A DNA stretch of 64,000 nt from NCBI RefSeq assembly GCF_900095885.1, contig NZ_LT615367.1, positions 558,001 to 622,000 on the forward strand, in the 5' to 3' direction. Of this stretch, positions 18,100 through 27,735 are shown piece by piece. The position numbers and the translations under genes are program-made. The stretch is from Dickeya aquatica. GTDB lineage: Bacteria; Pseudomonadota; Gammaproteobacteria; Enterobacterales; Enterobacteriaceae. The notes under the pieces were generated by a model. It made no database searches. It was not told the origin of the DNA and saw only the letters and a program-made list of their open reading frames with translations. Each line of letters starts with the position of its first letter. The stretch's first letter is position 1.

Positions 18100-18933
18100 A
18101 TGCGGACGTCTTCCTCTGCACGATTAACGGTTACGCATTTGCGCGTTGCGGATGCCAGCGGACAGGTCTTGCTCAAAGATATTCACTTTGACGCAGCTCC
18201 CGGTGAGTGTCTGGCGGTTATCGGGCCGAATGGCAGCGGTAAATCCACGCTGTTGCGTGCGCTATTACATGATTTAACGCCGGTTGCGGGCTGTATTTGC
18301 CTCAATGACAAGCCGCTGGCGCAGTTATCGCGTCTGACGCGAGCAAGGTACATGGCGCTGATGAGTCAGCACGATACGCCGTGTCTTGCGCTGACGGTCG
18401 CGGAATATGTTGCGCTTGGCTGTCTGCCGCAGGCGGGTGTCACATCGGCCGCGCAACAGCACGCGTGGATAGCGCAAGCACTGGCGGATACCGGGTTGTC
18501 GGAACTGCGACAGCGGCCACTGGCAGCGTTGTCCGGTGGTGAACGGCAGCGGGCTTTTCTGGCGCGGGCTCTGGCGCAGCGTCCACAGGTGTTGCTGCTC
18601 GATGAGCCGACCAACCATCTCGACCCGGTCGGTCGGGCGGCGATGCTGGCGCGAGTCAAACATGCAGGCATGACGGTGATTGCGGTACTGCATGACCTGT
18701 CGCTGGTGGAGTCTTTTGCCGATCGGGTACTGGTGCTGTCTCAGGGGCGTCAGGTGTGTTGGGACACGCCATCGCGCGCACTGGCCAGCGAGAGTCTCTA
18801 CCCAGTGTTTGGTATCCAGAGTTTTTTGCTGACGCATCCACAAACCGGTCAGCCTTTGCGTTTTTTTGATGTGCCGACAGGGCCATCGTTTTCACCCTCA
18901 GAGGATAAGCATGAAACAGGTGTTAAGCGCTAA
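18100..18933 (+). CDS. ABC importer ATP-binding protein (FecE/BtuD-like)
   Basis: 277 residues. Cytoplasmic ATPase of a metal-chelate or cobalamin-type importer: Walker A GPNGSGKST (about residues 45-53), signature LSGGERQR, Walker B VLLLDEPTNHLD, and the H-loop VLHDLS. Its 3' end overlaps the start of the binding-protein gene, so ATPase, binding protein and permease form one operon. Substrate (iron or zinc complex, haem or corrinoid) cannot be told from the ATPase. A palindrome with Zur-like sequence precedes it. Confidence 0.9.
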   Translation: MRTSSSARLTVTHLRVADASGQVLLKDIHFDAAPGECLAVIGPNGSGKSTLLRALLHDLTPVAGCICLNDKPLAQLSRLTRARYMALMSQHDTPCLALTVAEYVALGCLPQAGVTSAAQQHAWIAQALADTGLSELRQRPLAALSGGERQRAFLARALAQRPQVLLLDEPTNHLDPVGRAAMLARVKHAGMTVIAVLHDLSLVESFADRVLVLSQGRQVCWDTPSRALASESLYPVFGIQSFLLTHPQTGQPLRFFDVPTGPSFSPSEDKHETGVKR

Positions 18934-19924
18934 ACGATCACGTAAGTTCGCGTCAGCTGTGGCCAGCTGGCTTTTGAACGCAGGCGTATTATTGGGTTTT
19001 TTAGGCGGTATGGCGCAAGCCTCGGGTTTTCCTGTCACGGTGCAAAGCTGTGGCAAGCCATTGACCTTCACCCAGGCTCCCTCGCGCGCCATCATCAATG
19101 ACCTGAATATGTCTGAAATGGCTTTTGCCCTGAATTTACAGCCGCAGATAATCGGCCTGACCGGGATCAGCGGCTGGTACAAAATGACAGCGGAATTTCG
19201 TGAGAAAATGGGAAATATTCCTGAGCTTTCACCGAAATACCCGTCACTTGAGTCGTTACTGAACGCGAGCCCGGATTTCTTTTTCGCTGGCTGGAACTAC
19301 GGTATGAAAGTGGGCGGAGAGGTGACACCGCAGACGCTGGCAACCTATGGCATCCAAACGCTGGTACTCAGTGAAAGCTGTATTTTTGAAGACAGGAAAC
19401 GCCCGCGCGCCAGCATGGCATTACTGTATGACGATATGCTAACGCTGGGGCGTATTTTCGGGCGTGCAGAGCAGGCGCAGGCGCTGGTTGCACACTGGCA
19501 GGCGCAACTCGCTGCACTGCCTAAACCCCCGCAGGGCCACGCTGCGCAAAAGGTATTTGTGTATGACTCCGGTGAGGATAAACCCTTTACCAGCGGTGTG
19601 TATGCGATGCCGACGGCGATGATTGAGGCCGCAGGCGGGCGCAATGTGATGGAAACCATGCAGGCGAGCTGGGCCACCACCTCTTGGGAAACCGTCTCTG
19701 CCGCGGAGCCGGATGTGATTATCTTGCTGGATTACCAAAACGGTGGCGGAGCCGCGGCGTTACAGCACTTCCTGCAAGTGCATCCGCTGATGAAATACAC
19801 CCCGGCGGTCAAGAACCAGCGTTATCTGCGGTTGCAGTACGCCGAACTGACGCCGGGGCCTGCCAATATTCGCGCGATTGAGAAGCTCTCCCGCGTGCTC
19901 TACCCGGATACACCGGCTTCATGA
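18911..19924 (+). CDS. ABC importer periplasmic binding protein (FecB/BtuF-like)
   Basis: 337 residues from MKQVLSAKRS, which has GAGGA 5 bases upstream; an in-frame ATG further upstream lies inside the ATPase gene. Signal sequence about residues 1-37 (SWLLNAGVLLGFLGGMAQAS), then a two-lobed TroA/FecB fold (FPVTVQSCGKPLTFTQAPSR; SLESLLNASPDFFFAGW; AAEPDVIILLDY). Overlaps both neighbours (23 bp with the ATPase gene, ATGA with the permease gene). Substrate unknown. Confidence 0.88.
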   Translation: MKQVLSAKRSRKFASAVASWLLNAGVLLGFLGGMAQASGFPVTVQSCGKPLTFTQAPSRAIINDLNMSEMAFALNLQPQIIGLTGISGWYKMTAEFREKMGNIPELSPKYPSLESLLNASPDFFFAGWNYGMKVGGEVTPQTLATYGIQTLVLSESCIFEDRKRPRASMALLYDDMLTLGRIFGRAEQAQALVAHWQAQLAALPKPPQGHAAQKVFVYDSGEDKPFTSGVYAMPTAMIEAAGGRNVMETMQASWATTSWETVSAAEPDVIILLDYQNGGGAAALQHFLQVHPLMKYTPAVKNQRYLRLQYAELTPGPANIRAIEKLSRVLYPDTPAS

Positions 19925-20952
19925 GTCTCCCGCTAGCGCAACAGAAGCAATGGCACACGATGCAGCGATATTATGTGCTGTCCGGCCTGCTGCTGGCTGG
20001 CCTGCTGCTGGTGGTGATGGCACTGAGTACCGCCATCGGCGCGACCCGCATTCCACTGGCACAGGTCGTGGCCGCGCTGATACCCGATGAAGGCAGTGTG
20101 CCGGACGGCGTGCGGCGTATCGTGCTGGCGTTGCGCCTGCCGCGTACCCTGCTGGCAGTGCTCACCGGTGCGGGCCTGGCGATTGTCGGCGCACTGTTGC
20201 AAACCACCACCCGCAACGAACTGGCGGACCCTTTCCTGTTTGGCCTCTCTTCTGGCGCATCTGCCGGTGCGGTGCTGGTGATAACCCGCTTTGGCGAATG
20301 GTTTGGCCTGTTCACGTTGCCGGTGGCGGCATTTGGTGGCGGGATCTGTTCGGCTCTCTGCGTGATGCTGCTGTTTTTTTTGCGGCGAGGCCGGCAGGCC
20401 GAGCATCTGGTGATGTGCGGGCTGGCGATGTCGTTTCTGTTTGGTGCCGTCACCAGCTATCTGGTGTTCTCCGGCGACCAGCGAGCCGCCAGTTCGGTGC
20501 TGTTTTGGTCGTTAGGGGGGCTTGGGCTGGCGCGCTGGGATAATTTGCCGCTGGCACTGTGCAGCCTGCTGCTGCTTGTTGTCCTGGTGGTGACGCGCTG
20601 GCGCGCGCTCGACAGCTTGCTGGCCGGAGAGCAAACCGCGCTCTCGATGGGAGTTCATGTTAACCGCCTGCGTATCGAAGTGTTTATCGGGTGTGCGCTC
20701 GCTACTGCGCTACTGGTTTCCCTGACCGGGGTGATTGGCTTTGTCGGGCTGATGGTGCCGCATCTATGCCGACCGCTCGCCGGGGTGCGCCATCGCAGGT
20801 TGATCCCGCTCTGTGGCCTGCTGGGGGCGATATTACTATGTGGTGGCGACACCCTGAGCCGGGTGTTGCTGCCTTCTCAGGAGTTACCAGTGGGAATTGT
20901 GACCGCCGGGCTCGGCGGGCTGTTTGTCATCAGCCTGCTGGCGAAACGTTAG
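19921..20952 (+). CDS. ABC importer permease (FecCD family)
   Basis: 343 residues with about ten membrane segments. Family motifs: RLPRTLLAVLTGAGLAIVGALLQ(T), NELADPFLFGLSSGA, and near the end GFVGLMVPHLCRPLAG, the EAA-like coupling loop. The ATGA overlap with the binding-protein gene indicates translational coupling. There is only one permease gene, so a homodimer is likely, as in BtuC. No TonB-dependent receptor gene lies in the window. Confidence 0.9.
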   Translation: MSLPLAQQKQWHTMQRYYVLSGLLLAGLLLVVMALSTAIGATRIPLAQVVAALIPDEGSVPDGVRRIVLALRLPRTLLAVLTGAGLAIVGALLQTTTRNELADPFLFGLSSGASAGAVLVITRFGEWFGLFTLPVAAFGGGICSALCVMLLFFLRRGRQAEHLVMCGLAMSFLFGAVTSYLVFSGDQRAASSVLFWSLGGLGLARWDNLPLALCSLLLLVVLVVTRWRALDSLLAGEQTALSMGVHVNRLRIEVFIGCALATALLVSLTGVIGFVGLMVPHLCRPLAGVRHRRLIPLCGLLGAILLCGGDTLSRVLLPSQELPVGIVTAGLGGLFVISLLAKR

Positions 20953-21056
20953 GTATTACTTATTGATTCGATACGGACAACGCATTAGCGACATCAGTCA
21001 CATTTTTGTACCTTACATCCCAAGCCAAACACATTGGAACACATGAGGAAACACAA

Positions 21057-21620
21057 ATGTCCGTTATCAATACTAAAGTTAAACCGTTTAAAAACCAGGC
21101 CTTTAAAGATGGTCAGTTCATCGAGGTGACCGAGCAGAACATCGAAGGTAAATGGAGCGTGTTCTTCTTCTATCCGGCTGACTTTACCTTCGTTTGCCCA
21201 ACTGAACTGGGCGACGTGGCGGATTACTACGACGAATTCCAGAAAATCGGCGTTGATATTTACTCTGTCTCCACTGACACCCACTTTACCCACAAAGCCT
21301 GGCACAGCAGCTCTGAAACCATCGCCAAAATCAAATACGCGATGATTGGCGACCCGACCGGTGCGCTGACCCGCAACTTCGAAAACATGCGCGAAGATCA
21401 GGGCCTGGCTGACCGTGGTACGTTTATCGTTGACCCGCAAGGTATTATTCAGGCGGTGGAAATTACGGCAGAAGGCATTGGCCGTGATGCATCTGACCTG
21501 CTGCGCAAAGTGAAAGCCGCCCAGTACGTGGCCTCTCACCCCGGCGAAGTGTGCCCGGCAAAATGGAAAGAAGGCGATGCGACACTGGCTCCGTCTTTGG
21601 ATCTGGTCGGCAAAATCTAA
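21057..21620 (+). CDS. ahpC: Alkyl hydroperoxide reductase AhpC (peroxiredoxin)
   Basis: 187 residues; 2-Cys peroxiredoxin reducing hydrogen peroxide and organic peroxides, recharged by AhpF. Peroxidatic Cys47 lies in [11 protein letters not shown] and resolving Cys166 in GEVCPAKW. The start [11 protein letters not shown] has GAGGAAA just upstream and matches E. coli; an in-frame ATG 17 codons earlier is not conserved. Followed by an attenuator-type hairpin and ahpF. Confidence 0.97.
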   Translation: MSVINTKVKPFKNQAFKDGQFIEVTEQNIEGKWSVFFFYPADFTFVCPTELGDVADYYDEFQKIGVDIYSVSTDTHFTHKAWHSSSETIAKIKYAMIGDPTGALTRNFENMREDQGLADRGTFIVDPQGIIQAVEITAEGIGRDASDLLRKVKAAQYVASHPGEVCPAKWKEGDATLAPSLDLVGKI

Positions 21621-21652
21621 CTATCACGTTTCCCCAGCGCTTCAATTCGTTT

Positions 21653-21677
21653 ATCGGGTGCGTTGCACCCGATTTTT
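21653..21677 (+). terminator. Attenuating terminator between ahpC and ahpF
   Basis: ATCGGGTGC (21653-21661), loop GTT, GCACCCGAT (21665-21673), then TTTT. A near-ideal intrinsic terminator in the 79-bp ahpC-ahpF gap; it would make ahpF expression lower than ahpC. Confidence 0.85.
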
Positions 21678-21699
21678 ACGCCAATGCCAAGGATAATCT

Positions 21700-23259
21700 A
21701 TGCTCGACAATAACATGCAACTCCAGTTGAAAGCCTACCTGGAAAAATTGACTAAGCCGGTTGAGCTGGTGGCAACGCTGGACGATTCGGCCAAATCAGC
21801 AGACGTTCGCACACTGCTGACGCAAATTGCCGGTTTATCTGAAAAAGTCAGTTTCTTTGAAAATAATGACCTGCCGGTACGCAAACCTTCATTTCTGGTG
21901 ACGAACCCCGGCTCGGCCAGCGGCCCGCGTTTTGCCGGTGCACCGATGGGGCATGAATTTACCTCGCTGGTGCTGGCTCTGCTCCAGACTGGCGGACACC
22001 CGTCAAAAGAGGCGCAGGAGTTGCTCGACCAAATCCGCGACCTGGACGGTACGTTTCACTTCGAAACCTATTATTCGCTGACCTGCCACAACTGCCCGGA
22101 TGTGGTGCAGGCGCTGAATTTAATGGCCATCCTGAACCCGAATGTAACCCACACCGCAATTGATGGCGGCGTGTTTCAGGATGAGATCAAAGACCGCAAT
22201 ATCATGGGCGTGCCGACGGTATTCCTGAACGGTGAACACTTTAGTCAGGGCCGCATGAGCCTGGCGGAGATCGTCGGCAAGGTGGATACCGGTGCGACCG
22301 CTCGCGTAGTGGATAAGCTCAATAGCCGCCCGGTGTATGACGTGCTGATCGTCGGCAGCGGCCCGGCGGGAGCCGCCGCTGCGGTGTACGCCGCCCGTAA
22401 AGGCATCCGCACCGGTTTGATGGGCGAGCGTTTCGGCGGGCAAATTCTCGATACCGTCGATATCGAAAACTACATTTCTGTGCCGAAAACCGAAGGCGCG
22501 AAGCTGGCCGGTGCACTGAAAGCCCATGTCGATGATTACGACGTGGATGTGATTGATGTGCAAAGTGCACAAAAACTGATCCCGGCGACGCAACCCGGCC
22601 AGCCACACCAGATTGAAACGGCCTCTGGTGCGGTGCTGAAATCACGCAGCATCATCATTGCCACCGGTGCGCGCTGGCGCAACATGAACGTGCCGGGCGA
22701 AGATCAATACCGCACCCGTGGTGTGACTTATTGCCCGCACTGTGACGGCCCGCTGTTTAAGGGCAAGCATGTGGCGGTGATAGGCGGCGGTAACTCTGGC
22801 GTGGAAGCCGCCATCGATCTGGCCGGTGTGGTGAAACACGTTACCCTGCTGGAATTTGCACCAGAACTGAAAGCCGACTCGGTGTTGCAGCAAAAACTGC
22901 GCAGCCTGCCGAATGTCGATGTGATTGTGAATGCACAGACGACCGAAGTGCTGGGCGACGGCCAGAAAGTGACCAGTCTGGAATATAAAGACCGCCTCAC
23001 GGATAACGTCCATAAGCTGGCGCTGGAAGGCATTTTCGTGCAAATCGGTCTGTTGCCGAATACCGGCTGGCTGGAAGGCGCGGTTAACCGCAATCGTATC
23101 GGTGAAATCGAGATAGATGCCCGTTGCGAAACCAGCGTGAAAGGGGTGTTTGCTGCCGGAGACTGCACGACGGTGCCCTATAAACAGATTATTATCGCCA
23201 CCGGTGAAGGGGCGAAAGCGTCACTGAGTGCGTTCGATTATTTGATACGAGCACAATGA
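21700..23259 (+). CDS. ahpF: Alkyl hydroperoxide reductase subunit F
   Basis: 519 residues; FAD/NADH-dependent reductase of AhpC. The N-terminal double thioredoxin-like domain carries CHNCPD (about residues 129-132). The thioredoxin-reductase-like part begins [21 protein letters not shown] (FAD), has the redox pair CPHCDG (about 345-348), the NADH motif [10 protein letters not shown] and the C-terminal FAD motif GVFAAGDCT. Length agrees with E. coli (521). Start [10 protein letters not shown] is conserved. Confidence 0.97.
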   Translation: MLDNNMQLQLKAYLEKLTKPVELVATLDDSAKSADVRTLLTQIAGLSEKVSFFENNDLPVRKPSFLVTNPGSASGPRFAGAPMGHEFTSLVLALLQTGGHPSKEAQELLDQIRDLDGTFHFETYYSLTCHNCPDVVQALNLMAILNPNVTHTAIDGGVFQDEIKDRNIMGVPTVFLNGEHFSQGRMSLAEIVGKVDTGATARVVDKLNSRPVYDVLIVGSGPAGAAAAVYAARKGIRTGLMGERFGGQILDTVDIENYISVPKTEGAKLAGALKAHVDDYDVDVIDVQSAQKLIPATQPGQPHQIETASGAVLKSRSIIIATGARWRNMNVPGEDQYRTRGVTYCPHCDGPLFKGKHVAVIGGGNSGVEAAIDLAGVVKHVTLLEFAPELKADSVLQQKLRSLPNVDVIVNAQTTEVLGDGQKVTSLEYKDRLTDNVHKLALEGIFVQIGLLPNTGWLEGAVNRNRIGEIEIDARCETSVKGVFAAGDCTTVPYKQIIIATGEGAKASLSAFDYLIRAQ

Positions 23260-23380
23260 CAAAAGCCCGACACGACACTCTCCGCATGTCTTTCGCTCAA
23301 GCCGGGTGAGTACGGCAGACCTCCTGCACAGAGGTCATTCTCTACCCTCATGCTCCACCTGGTCGCTTGCGGCGACCCTA

Positions 23381-23410
23381 CCCCTTTAGCCGCTCTAAAG
23401 GGGTTTTTTT
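23381..23410 (+). terminator. Intrinsic terminator after ahpF
   Basis: CCCCTTTA (23381-23388) pairs with TAAAGGGG (23396-23403), followed by seven T. About 120 bp after the ahpF stop, preceded by two other hairpins (see findings). Confidence 0.9.
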
Positions 23411-23616
23411 ATGGCTTATTATCACATGCTGAGCGGTAAAATCAGGCCTTTGGCGCGAAAGGTGATGATATTCCGGTGAGTGTGCTGTCGGTGGGGCCTA
23501 CCGGCTCGCGGGCATCAGTGAGGTATCACTCAGGGTTGCCATCACCCGATAGCAGGATGAGGCGCTGGATGTGTCCTTGCCGCGACGCAGGTGTCAGACG
23601 TGAGGACAGGGTGCAT

Positions 23617-24102
23617 TTATTCGCCCACCATGCTTTCCAGCCGTAACAGCGTAATCTGGCGCAGTTGCTCCAGCGCCTCGGCGGTTTCCTGCTGTTCGTT
23701 ATTTTGTAACCGGCGATGCAGAATGTGCAAAATTTCCTCACCGCTACGGCCCTTGGCGCGAATTAAAAATACCCGGCCAAAACGCGATTCATAACTGGCG
23801 TTGGCCGTGCGCAGCGCCTGCGACAGCGAGAGGGTTTCGCGCTGTCCTTCGCCCTGCTGCTGAGGTGACACTACGCCTGCGGCCAGCGCGCCGATGTGCG
23901 GGTGGTTACGCAATGCCTGCGCCAGCTCCTCGCCTTGCCAGCCTTGGGTGGCTTGCAGTCCGGCGGCCAACAGTGCCGCCCGGTTGCCGTAAGGGCGACC
24001 GGCGGTAACGTGTTTTGCAAAACCTGGTAGCGCCACGCAGGGTGTCAATAACGCTACAGCTTCACTGACACTGAGCAGGTTAAACTGTTCCAACGTGATC
24101 AT
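23617..24102 (-). CDS. uraD: OHCU decarboxylase (UraD)
   Basis: 161 residues; 2-oxo-4-hydroxy-4-carboxy-5-ureidoimidazoline decarboxylase, the last step of uricolysis to S-allantoin. The proton-donor His is in LRNHPHIGALAAG (about residue 67), and the conserved SYESRFGRVFLIRAKGRSGEEIL lies at about 103-125. No hiuH, urate oxidase or allantoinase gene lies next to it in this window. Confidence 0.88.
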   Translation of the reverse strand: MITLEQFNLLSVSEAVALLTPCVALPGFAKHVTAGRPYGNRAALLAAGLQATQGWQGEELAQALRNHPHIGALAAGVVSPQQQGEGQRETLSLSQALRTANASYESRFGRVFLIRAKGRSGEEILHILHRRLQNNEQQETAEALEQLRQITLLRLESMVGE

Positions 24103-24591
24103 TGTCTCTCCTTGTTCGGTTGCCTGAATGCTATAGGGTGTAGATCCCTGTTATCACCCCGGTTTGCAGGATAAGGTTTCACCTTCCCGACTGGGATTTG
24201 CCATAATCTGCTTACCCCTCCGGTTTCTAGCAACTACCGTGCCAGTGATTGTTTGACCAGCAGGTCAGAAACAGGTGTAGCTGCTGGCATACAGTCGGTT
24301 CATTCTGGCGCATCGGTTTGCCCTGTGATGGTGCATGTGGTGTCAGGCTGCCCATTGGGGCGGCAGCATGCTCATGAAGGGCCCGCCTGAGTGAGTATTT
24401 ACTTGCAAAGACAGGGTGATGGCATAAAACGGGCCTGTGCCGGTACAACGTGCGTTTGGCGCGTGATGACGTGCGGGGTGTTCTGTGGCCCCGGCAGGCG
24501 TTTGCCGAGGCCCTTCTGGCGGGGGGGCATGGCGAATACTGCCCCTGAAAAACAAGTGAGCGCTTACTCTTCATGCCTGCGTTGCGGGCAT
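24103..24591. other. Intergenic region between uraD and the metal ATPase gene
   Basis: 489 bp. Short ORFs on both strands lack recognisable products and good ribosome sites, and several run into the ATPase gene antisense. A weak hairpin (about 24574-24590) directly follows the ATPase stop codon but lacks a T-tract. No other structure recognised. Confidence 0.55.
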
Positions 24592-26910
24592 CTATTGCCA
24601 GCCATTGGCCGCAGGCTGGCGCAACAGGCGCAGGCCATTGCCGACTACCAGCAGGCTGGCTCCGACATCGGCAAACACTGCCATCCACATTGTGCCCATA
24701 CCCAGCAGCGTCAGCGCCAGAAACAGCGCTTTGATGCCGAGAGCCAGCGCGATGTTTTGTATCAAAATGGCGCGGGTTGCCGTTGAGATGCGCACAAATT
24801 CGGGGATTTTGCGCAGATCATCATTCATCAACGCGACATCAGCGGTTTCTATGGCGCTGCCGGTGCCCATGGCTCCCATCGCAAAACCAATATCGGCGCG
24901 GGCCAGCGCCGGGGTGTCATTAATCCCGTCGCCCACCATACCGACCATCCCTTGTGCGCACAGCCGTTCAACGTGAGCAAGCTTGTCTTGCGGTAACAGA
25001 TTACCGTGCGCTTCATCCACACCAACCTGCTGTGCAATCGCGTTTGCCACCGTGGTGTTATCGCCGGTGAGCATCAGCGTGCGGATCCCCAGTTGATGCA
25101 GGGCGGTGATCGCCTGCTGGCTGGAGGGTTTCACGCTATCGGCGACGGCTATCAGAGCCAAAACCTGTTGGGTATTGCCCAGCACCAGCGTGGTGTTACC
25201 TGCCTGCTCCAGCGCGGCAAGCCGGTCGGTGAACGCATCAGCGGTTTCCGCCCCCAGCCACTCACGCGCCAGGCGCAGGTTGCCTAAAAAATAACGCTGA
25301 TTCTCCAGCGTACCGATAACCCCTTGCCCTGCAACGGCGCTGAACGTTGCCACCTCCAGTAATGGCGTTGCGGCGTCTGTGGCTGCCTCGGCAATGGCGC
25401 GTGACACGGGATGGTCTGAACGGGCTGCCAGGCTTGCCGCCAGCTGGCGACAGCGGGCATCTTCAGTCTCATTGAGGGCATAAAAACCGGTCTGCACCGG
25501 CTTGCCCTGCGTCAGCGTGCCGGTTTTATCCAGCGCCAGCCAGCGCAGCGCGTGGCCTTTTTCCAAAAATACTCCGCCTTTAATCAAAATACCGCGTCGC
25601 GCTGCCGCTGCCAGCCCGCTGACAATCGTCACGGGCGTTGAGATAACCAGCGCACAGGGGCAGGCAATCACCAGCAACACCAGCGCTTTGTAAATCCATG
25701 CCAGCCACTCACCGGCCCCGAACAGCGGCGGCAGCGTTGCCACCAGCAGGGCGGCGGCAAAGACCAGCGGCGTGTAGACGCGGGCAAACTGGTCAACGAA
25801 ACGCTGTGTCGGGGCTTTTGCGCCTTGAGCCTGCTCGACGGCATGAATAATGCGGGCGAGCGTCGTGTCGCTGGCGGCGGCCGTCACCCGGTACTCAAAT
25901 GCACCATTTTCATTAATGGTACCGGCAAAGACACGGTCGCCGACGCCTTTGTCCACCGGCAGGCTTTCGCCGGTAATCGGTGCCTGATTGACGGCCGACT
26001 GGCCGCTGATAATGTCGCCATCCAGCGCAATACGTTCACCAGGGCGCACCCGCACAATACTGCCTGGCAGAATCTGACTTGCTTCGGCCTCCTGCCAGCG
26101 GCCGTCCGGCTGTTGCACAGTCGCGCTCTGCGGTGCCAGGTTCATCAGCCCGGCAATGGCGTTGCGCGCCCGGTCAAGAGAGCGAGCCTCGATACGCTCT
26201 GCCAGCGTAAATAACACCATCACCATGGCGGCTTCCGGCCATTGTTGCAGAATGAGCGCACCGGTGACGGCAATGCTCATCAGTGCATTAATATTCAGGT
26301 TGCCGGTACGTAACGCTATCCAGCCTTTACGGTAGGTGCCAAGGCCACTGAGCGCCACGGCGATGATGGCAAGCCCGGCAGCAGACCAGACCGGCCACTG
26401 CATCCAGTCCGCCACCTCAGCCAGCGCGGCAACCGCTATCGCCAGCGCGAGCGGCCACCAGGCTTTTTTCTCAGCCGGCGGCATGGATTGCGCCCCCTGC
26501 GGCGGGTGAATTTCAGGCTCGAAGCCAACGGCACGCACAGCCGCCAGCACTTCATCCAGCGCATCATGGCGATGGGTAACGGTCATGACCCGTTGCATCA
26601 GGTTAAATTCCAGTGCCTTAACCTGCGCTAATCCCCCCAGTTTTTTACGTAATAGCGCTTCTTCGGTCGGGCAATCCATCTGCATGATACGAATAGGGGT
26701 ATGCTGCCAGTCACCGTCGCGTTGTGCGTCGGTCAATGCCGAGAGCGGGGCTGCCGGGTGATGAGTACAGCACGCTGCCTGTGAGGCATCGTGCTGTTGC
26801 CCCTGTGCCGTATGCGCCCGTGGCCGCCGCAGCGCACTGCCAGGCTTGCTGGCACTGGCCCCGATGGGTTTTAGCACCTGTAACGGGCGATGAGCATATT
26901 TTTCTGCCAT
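24592..26910 (-). CDS. zntA: Heavy-metal P-type ATPase (Zn/Cd/Pb efflux)
   Basis: 772 residues. Inner-membrane P1B-type pump: a ragged His/Cys-bearing N-terminus (AACCTHHP), an HMA domain with MDCPTEE, as in CadA/ZntA-type domains, the membrane motif ACPCALV, phosphorylation site DKTGTLTQG, and the hinge GDGINDTPALARADIG. The CPC pair and DCPTEE site point to Zn/Cd/Pb rather than Cu. Divergent from the CadR-type regulator across a shared operator. The symbol zntA is by function; cadA would fit equally. Confidence 0.9.
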   Translation of the reverse strand: MAEKYAHRPLQVLKPIGASASKPGSALRRPRAHTAQGQQHDASQAACCTHHPAAPLSALTDAQRDGDWQHTPIRIMQMDCPTEEALLRKKLGGLAQVKALEFNLMQRVMTVTHRHDALDEVLAAVRAVGFEPEIHPPQGAQSMPPAEKKAWWPLALAIAVAALAEVADWMQWPVWSAAGLAIIAVALSGLGTYRKGWIALRTGNLNINALMSIAVTGALILQQWPEAAMVMVLFTLAERIEARSLDRARNAIAGLMNLAPQSATVQQPDGRWQEAEASQILPGSIVRVRPGERIALDGDIISGQSAVNQAPITGESLPVDKGVGDRVFAGTINENGAFEYRVTAAASDTTLARIIHAVEQAQGAKAPTQRFVDQFARVYTPLVFAAALLVATLPPLFGAGEWLAWIYKALVLLVIACPCALVISTPVTIVSGLAAAARRGILIKGGVFLEKGHALRWLALDKTGTLTQGKPVQTGFYALNETEDARCRQLAASLAARSDHPVSRAIAEAATDAATPLLEVATFSAVAGQGVIGTLENQRYFLGNLRLAREWLGAETADAFTDRLAALEQAGNTTLVLGNTQQVLALIAVADSVKPSSQQAITALHQLGIRTLMLTGDNTTVANAIAQQVGVDEAHGNLLPQDKLAHVERLCAQGMVGMVGDGINDTPALARADIGFAMGAMGTGSAIETADVALMNDDLRKIPEFVRISTATRAILIQNIALALGIKALFLALTLLGMGTMWMAVFADVGASLLVVGNGLRLLRQPAANGWQ

Positions 26911-26945
26911 GATTGCATCCTGTTCGATGTTTTGCTGTAGTAAAA

Positions 26946-26966
26946 ACCCTATAGCCGCTACAGGGT
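26946..26966. promoter_or_regulatory. CadR/PbrR-type MerR operator
   Basis: A 21-bp dyad: ACCCTATAG, three bases, CTACAGGGT (one mismatch). This matches the known CadR/PbrR operator form. Read on the minus strand it begins inside TTGACC and sits in a promoter with an overlong spacer of about 20 bp, the hallmark of MerR-activated promoters, pointing to the ATPase gene. Confidence 0.85.
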
Positions 26967-26980
26967 CAAGAGGGCATCAC

Positions 26981-27409
26981 ATGAAAATTGGCGATCTGGC
27001 AAAACTCACCCATACCACCCCGGAAACCATCCGTTTTTACGAGAAAAAAGGGCTACTGCCCGCGCCTCATCGCACCGAGGGCAATTACCGCCACTATGCG
27101 GCGCAGCACATAGAGCGGCTGCGGTTTATTCGTAACTGCCGCTCGCTAGACATGAACCACGATGAAATTCGCGAACTGCTTGCGTTAGGCGAACAGCCTG
27201 CCGCCAGTTGCCAGGGCGTCAATAACCTGCTGGAAGAACACATCGGGCATGTGGAGGTGCGCATCGCGCAATTACAACAGCTCAAGGCGCAACTGGCAGC
27301 GTTACGTCAGCGCTGCCAGTCTGTTCAATCTGTCGATGATTGCGGTATTTTGCAGGGCATTTCCACGCTGGAGCTGGACGGGGAAGACACCTCTCACACG
27401 CATCTTTGA
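26981..27409 (+). CDS. cadR: MerR-family Cd/Pb-responsive regulator (CadR/PbrR type)
   Basis: 142 residues from MKIGDLAKLTHTTPETIRFYEKKG, the start matching CadR; the upstream extension reads through the operator and is unlikely. Winged helix at 1-70, dimerisation coiled coil, then the metal site: Cys in AASCQGV (about 77), Cys in RQRCQSV and DDCGIL (about 112 and 119), the three-Cys CadR set. A short His-containing tail (SHTHL) follows. Activates the divergent ATPase gene by untwisting its promoter. Confidence 0.9.
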   Translation: MKIGDLAKLTHTTPETIRFYEKKGLLPAPHRTEGNYRHYAAQHIERLRFIRNCRSLDMNHDEIRELLALGEQPAASCQGVNNLLEEHIGHVEVRIAQLQQLKAQLAALRQRCQSVQSVDDCGILQGISTLELDGEDTSHTHL

Positions 27410-27735
27410 CGGGCAATCTTGTGGCTGTCATCAGTGGTGATAACTATCAGCAACGTAGAGTTGAGCCTGCTTGCCAGGCAACGATGAGAGTGAAGAGGTC
27501 GTTGTAATCAGGTAAAAACAGATCATAACAGAGTGTTATCTGGACGCTGACAACGGTACAAAATAAATATGTATCCGTATTATTTCAGGTTTAATCTCAG
27601 ATATTGCGGTTCATTTTATGAAAACCTGTCTATGGCGATTCTGGCGGGGGAGGATGTGTCCTGCTGGTTTAAATAAATACCACTTGAGCACCTCTCGAAA
27701 AGGCGGGCATTCTGCGCAGATAATTATTGAGGGCA
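27410..27735. other. Intergenic region, left edge of the accessory island
   Basis: 326 bp, AT-rich, no supported ORF. It lies between the 3' end of the metal regulator gene and the 3' end of the LysR gene. I saw no copy of the tRNA-Phe 3' end here, so no attachment-site repeat marks this side. Confidence 0.5.

Noticed and set aside
24574..24590. Terminator after the metal ATPase gene
   Set aside because: The hairpin has a short stem with a wobble pair and no T-tract on the relevant strand.
24227..24688. 153-codon ORF in the uraD-ATPase gap
   Set aside because: Overlaps the 3' end of the ATPase gene, lacks a ribosome site and any recognisable motif.
27410..27735. Left attachment site copy of the pheU 3' end
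   Set aside because: I looked for a repeat of the tRNA 3' sequence and saw none; the boundary cannot be placed.
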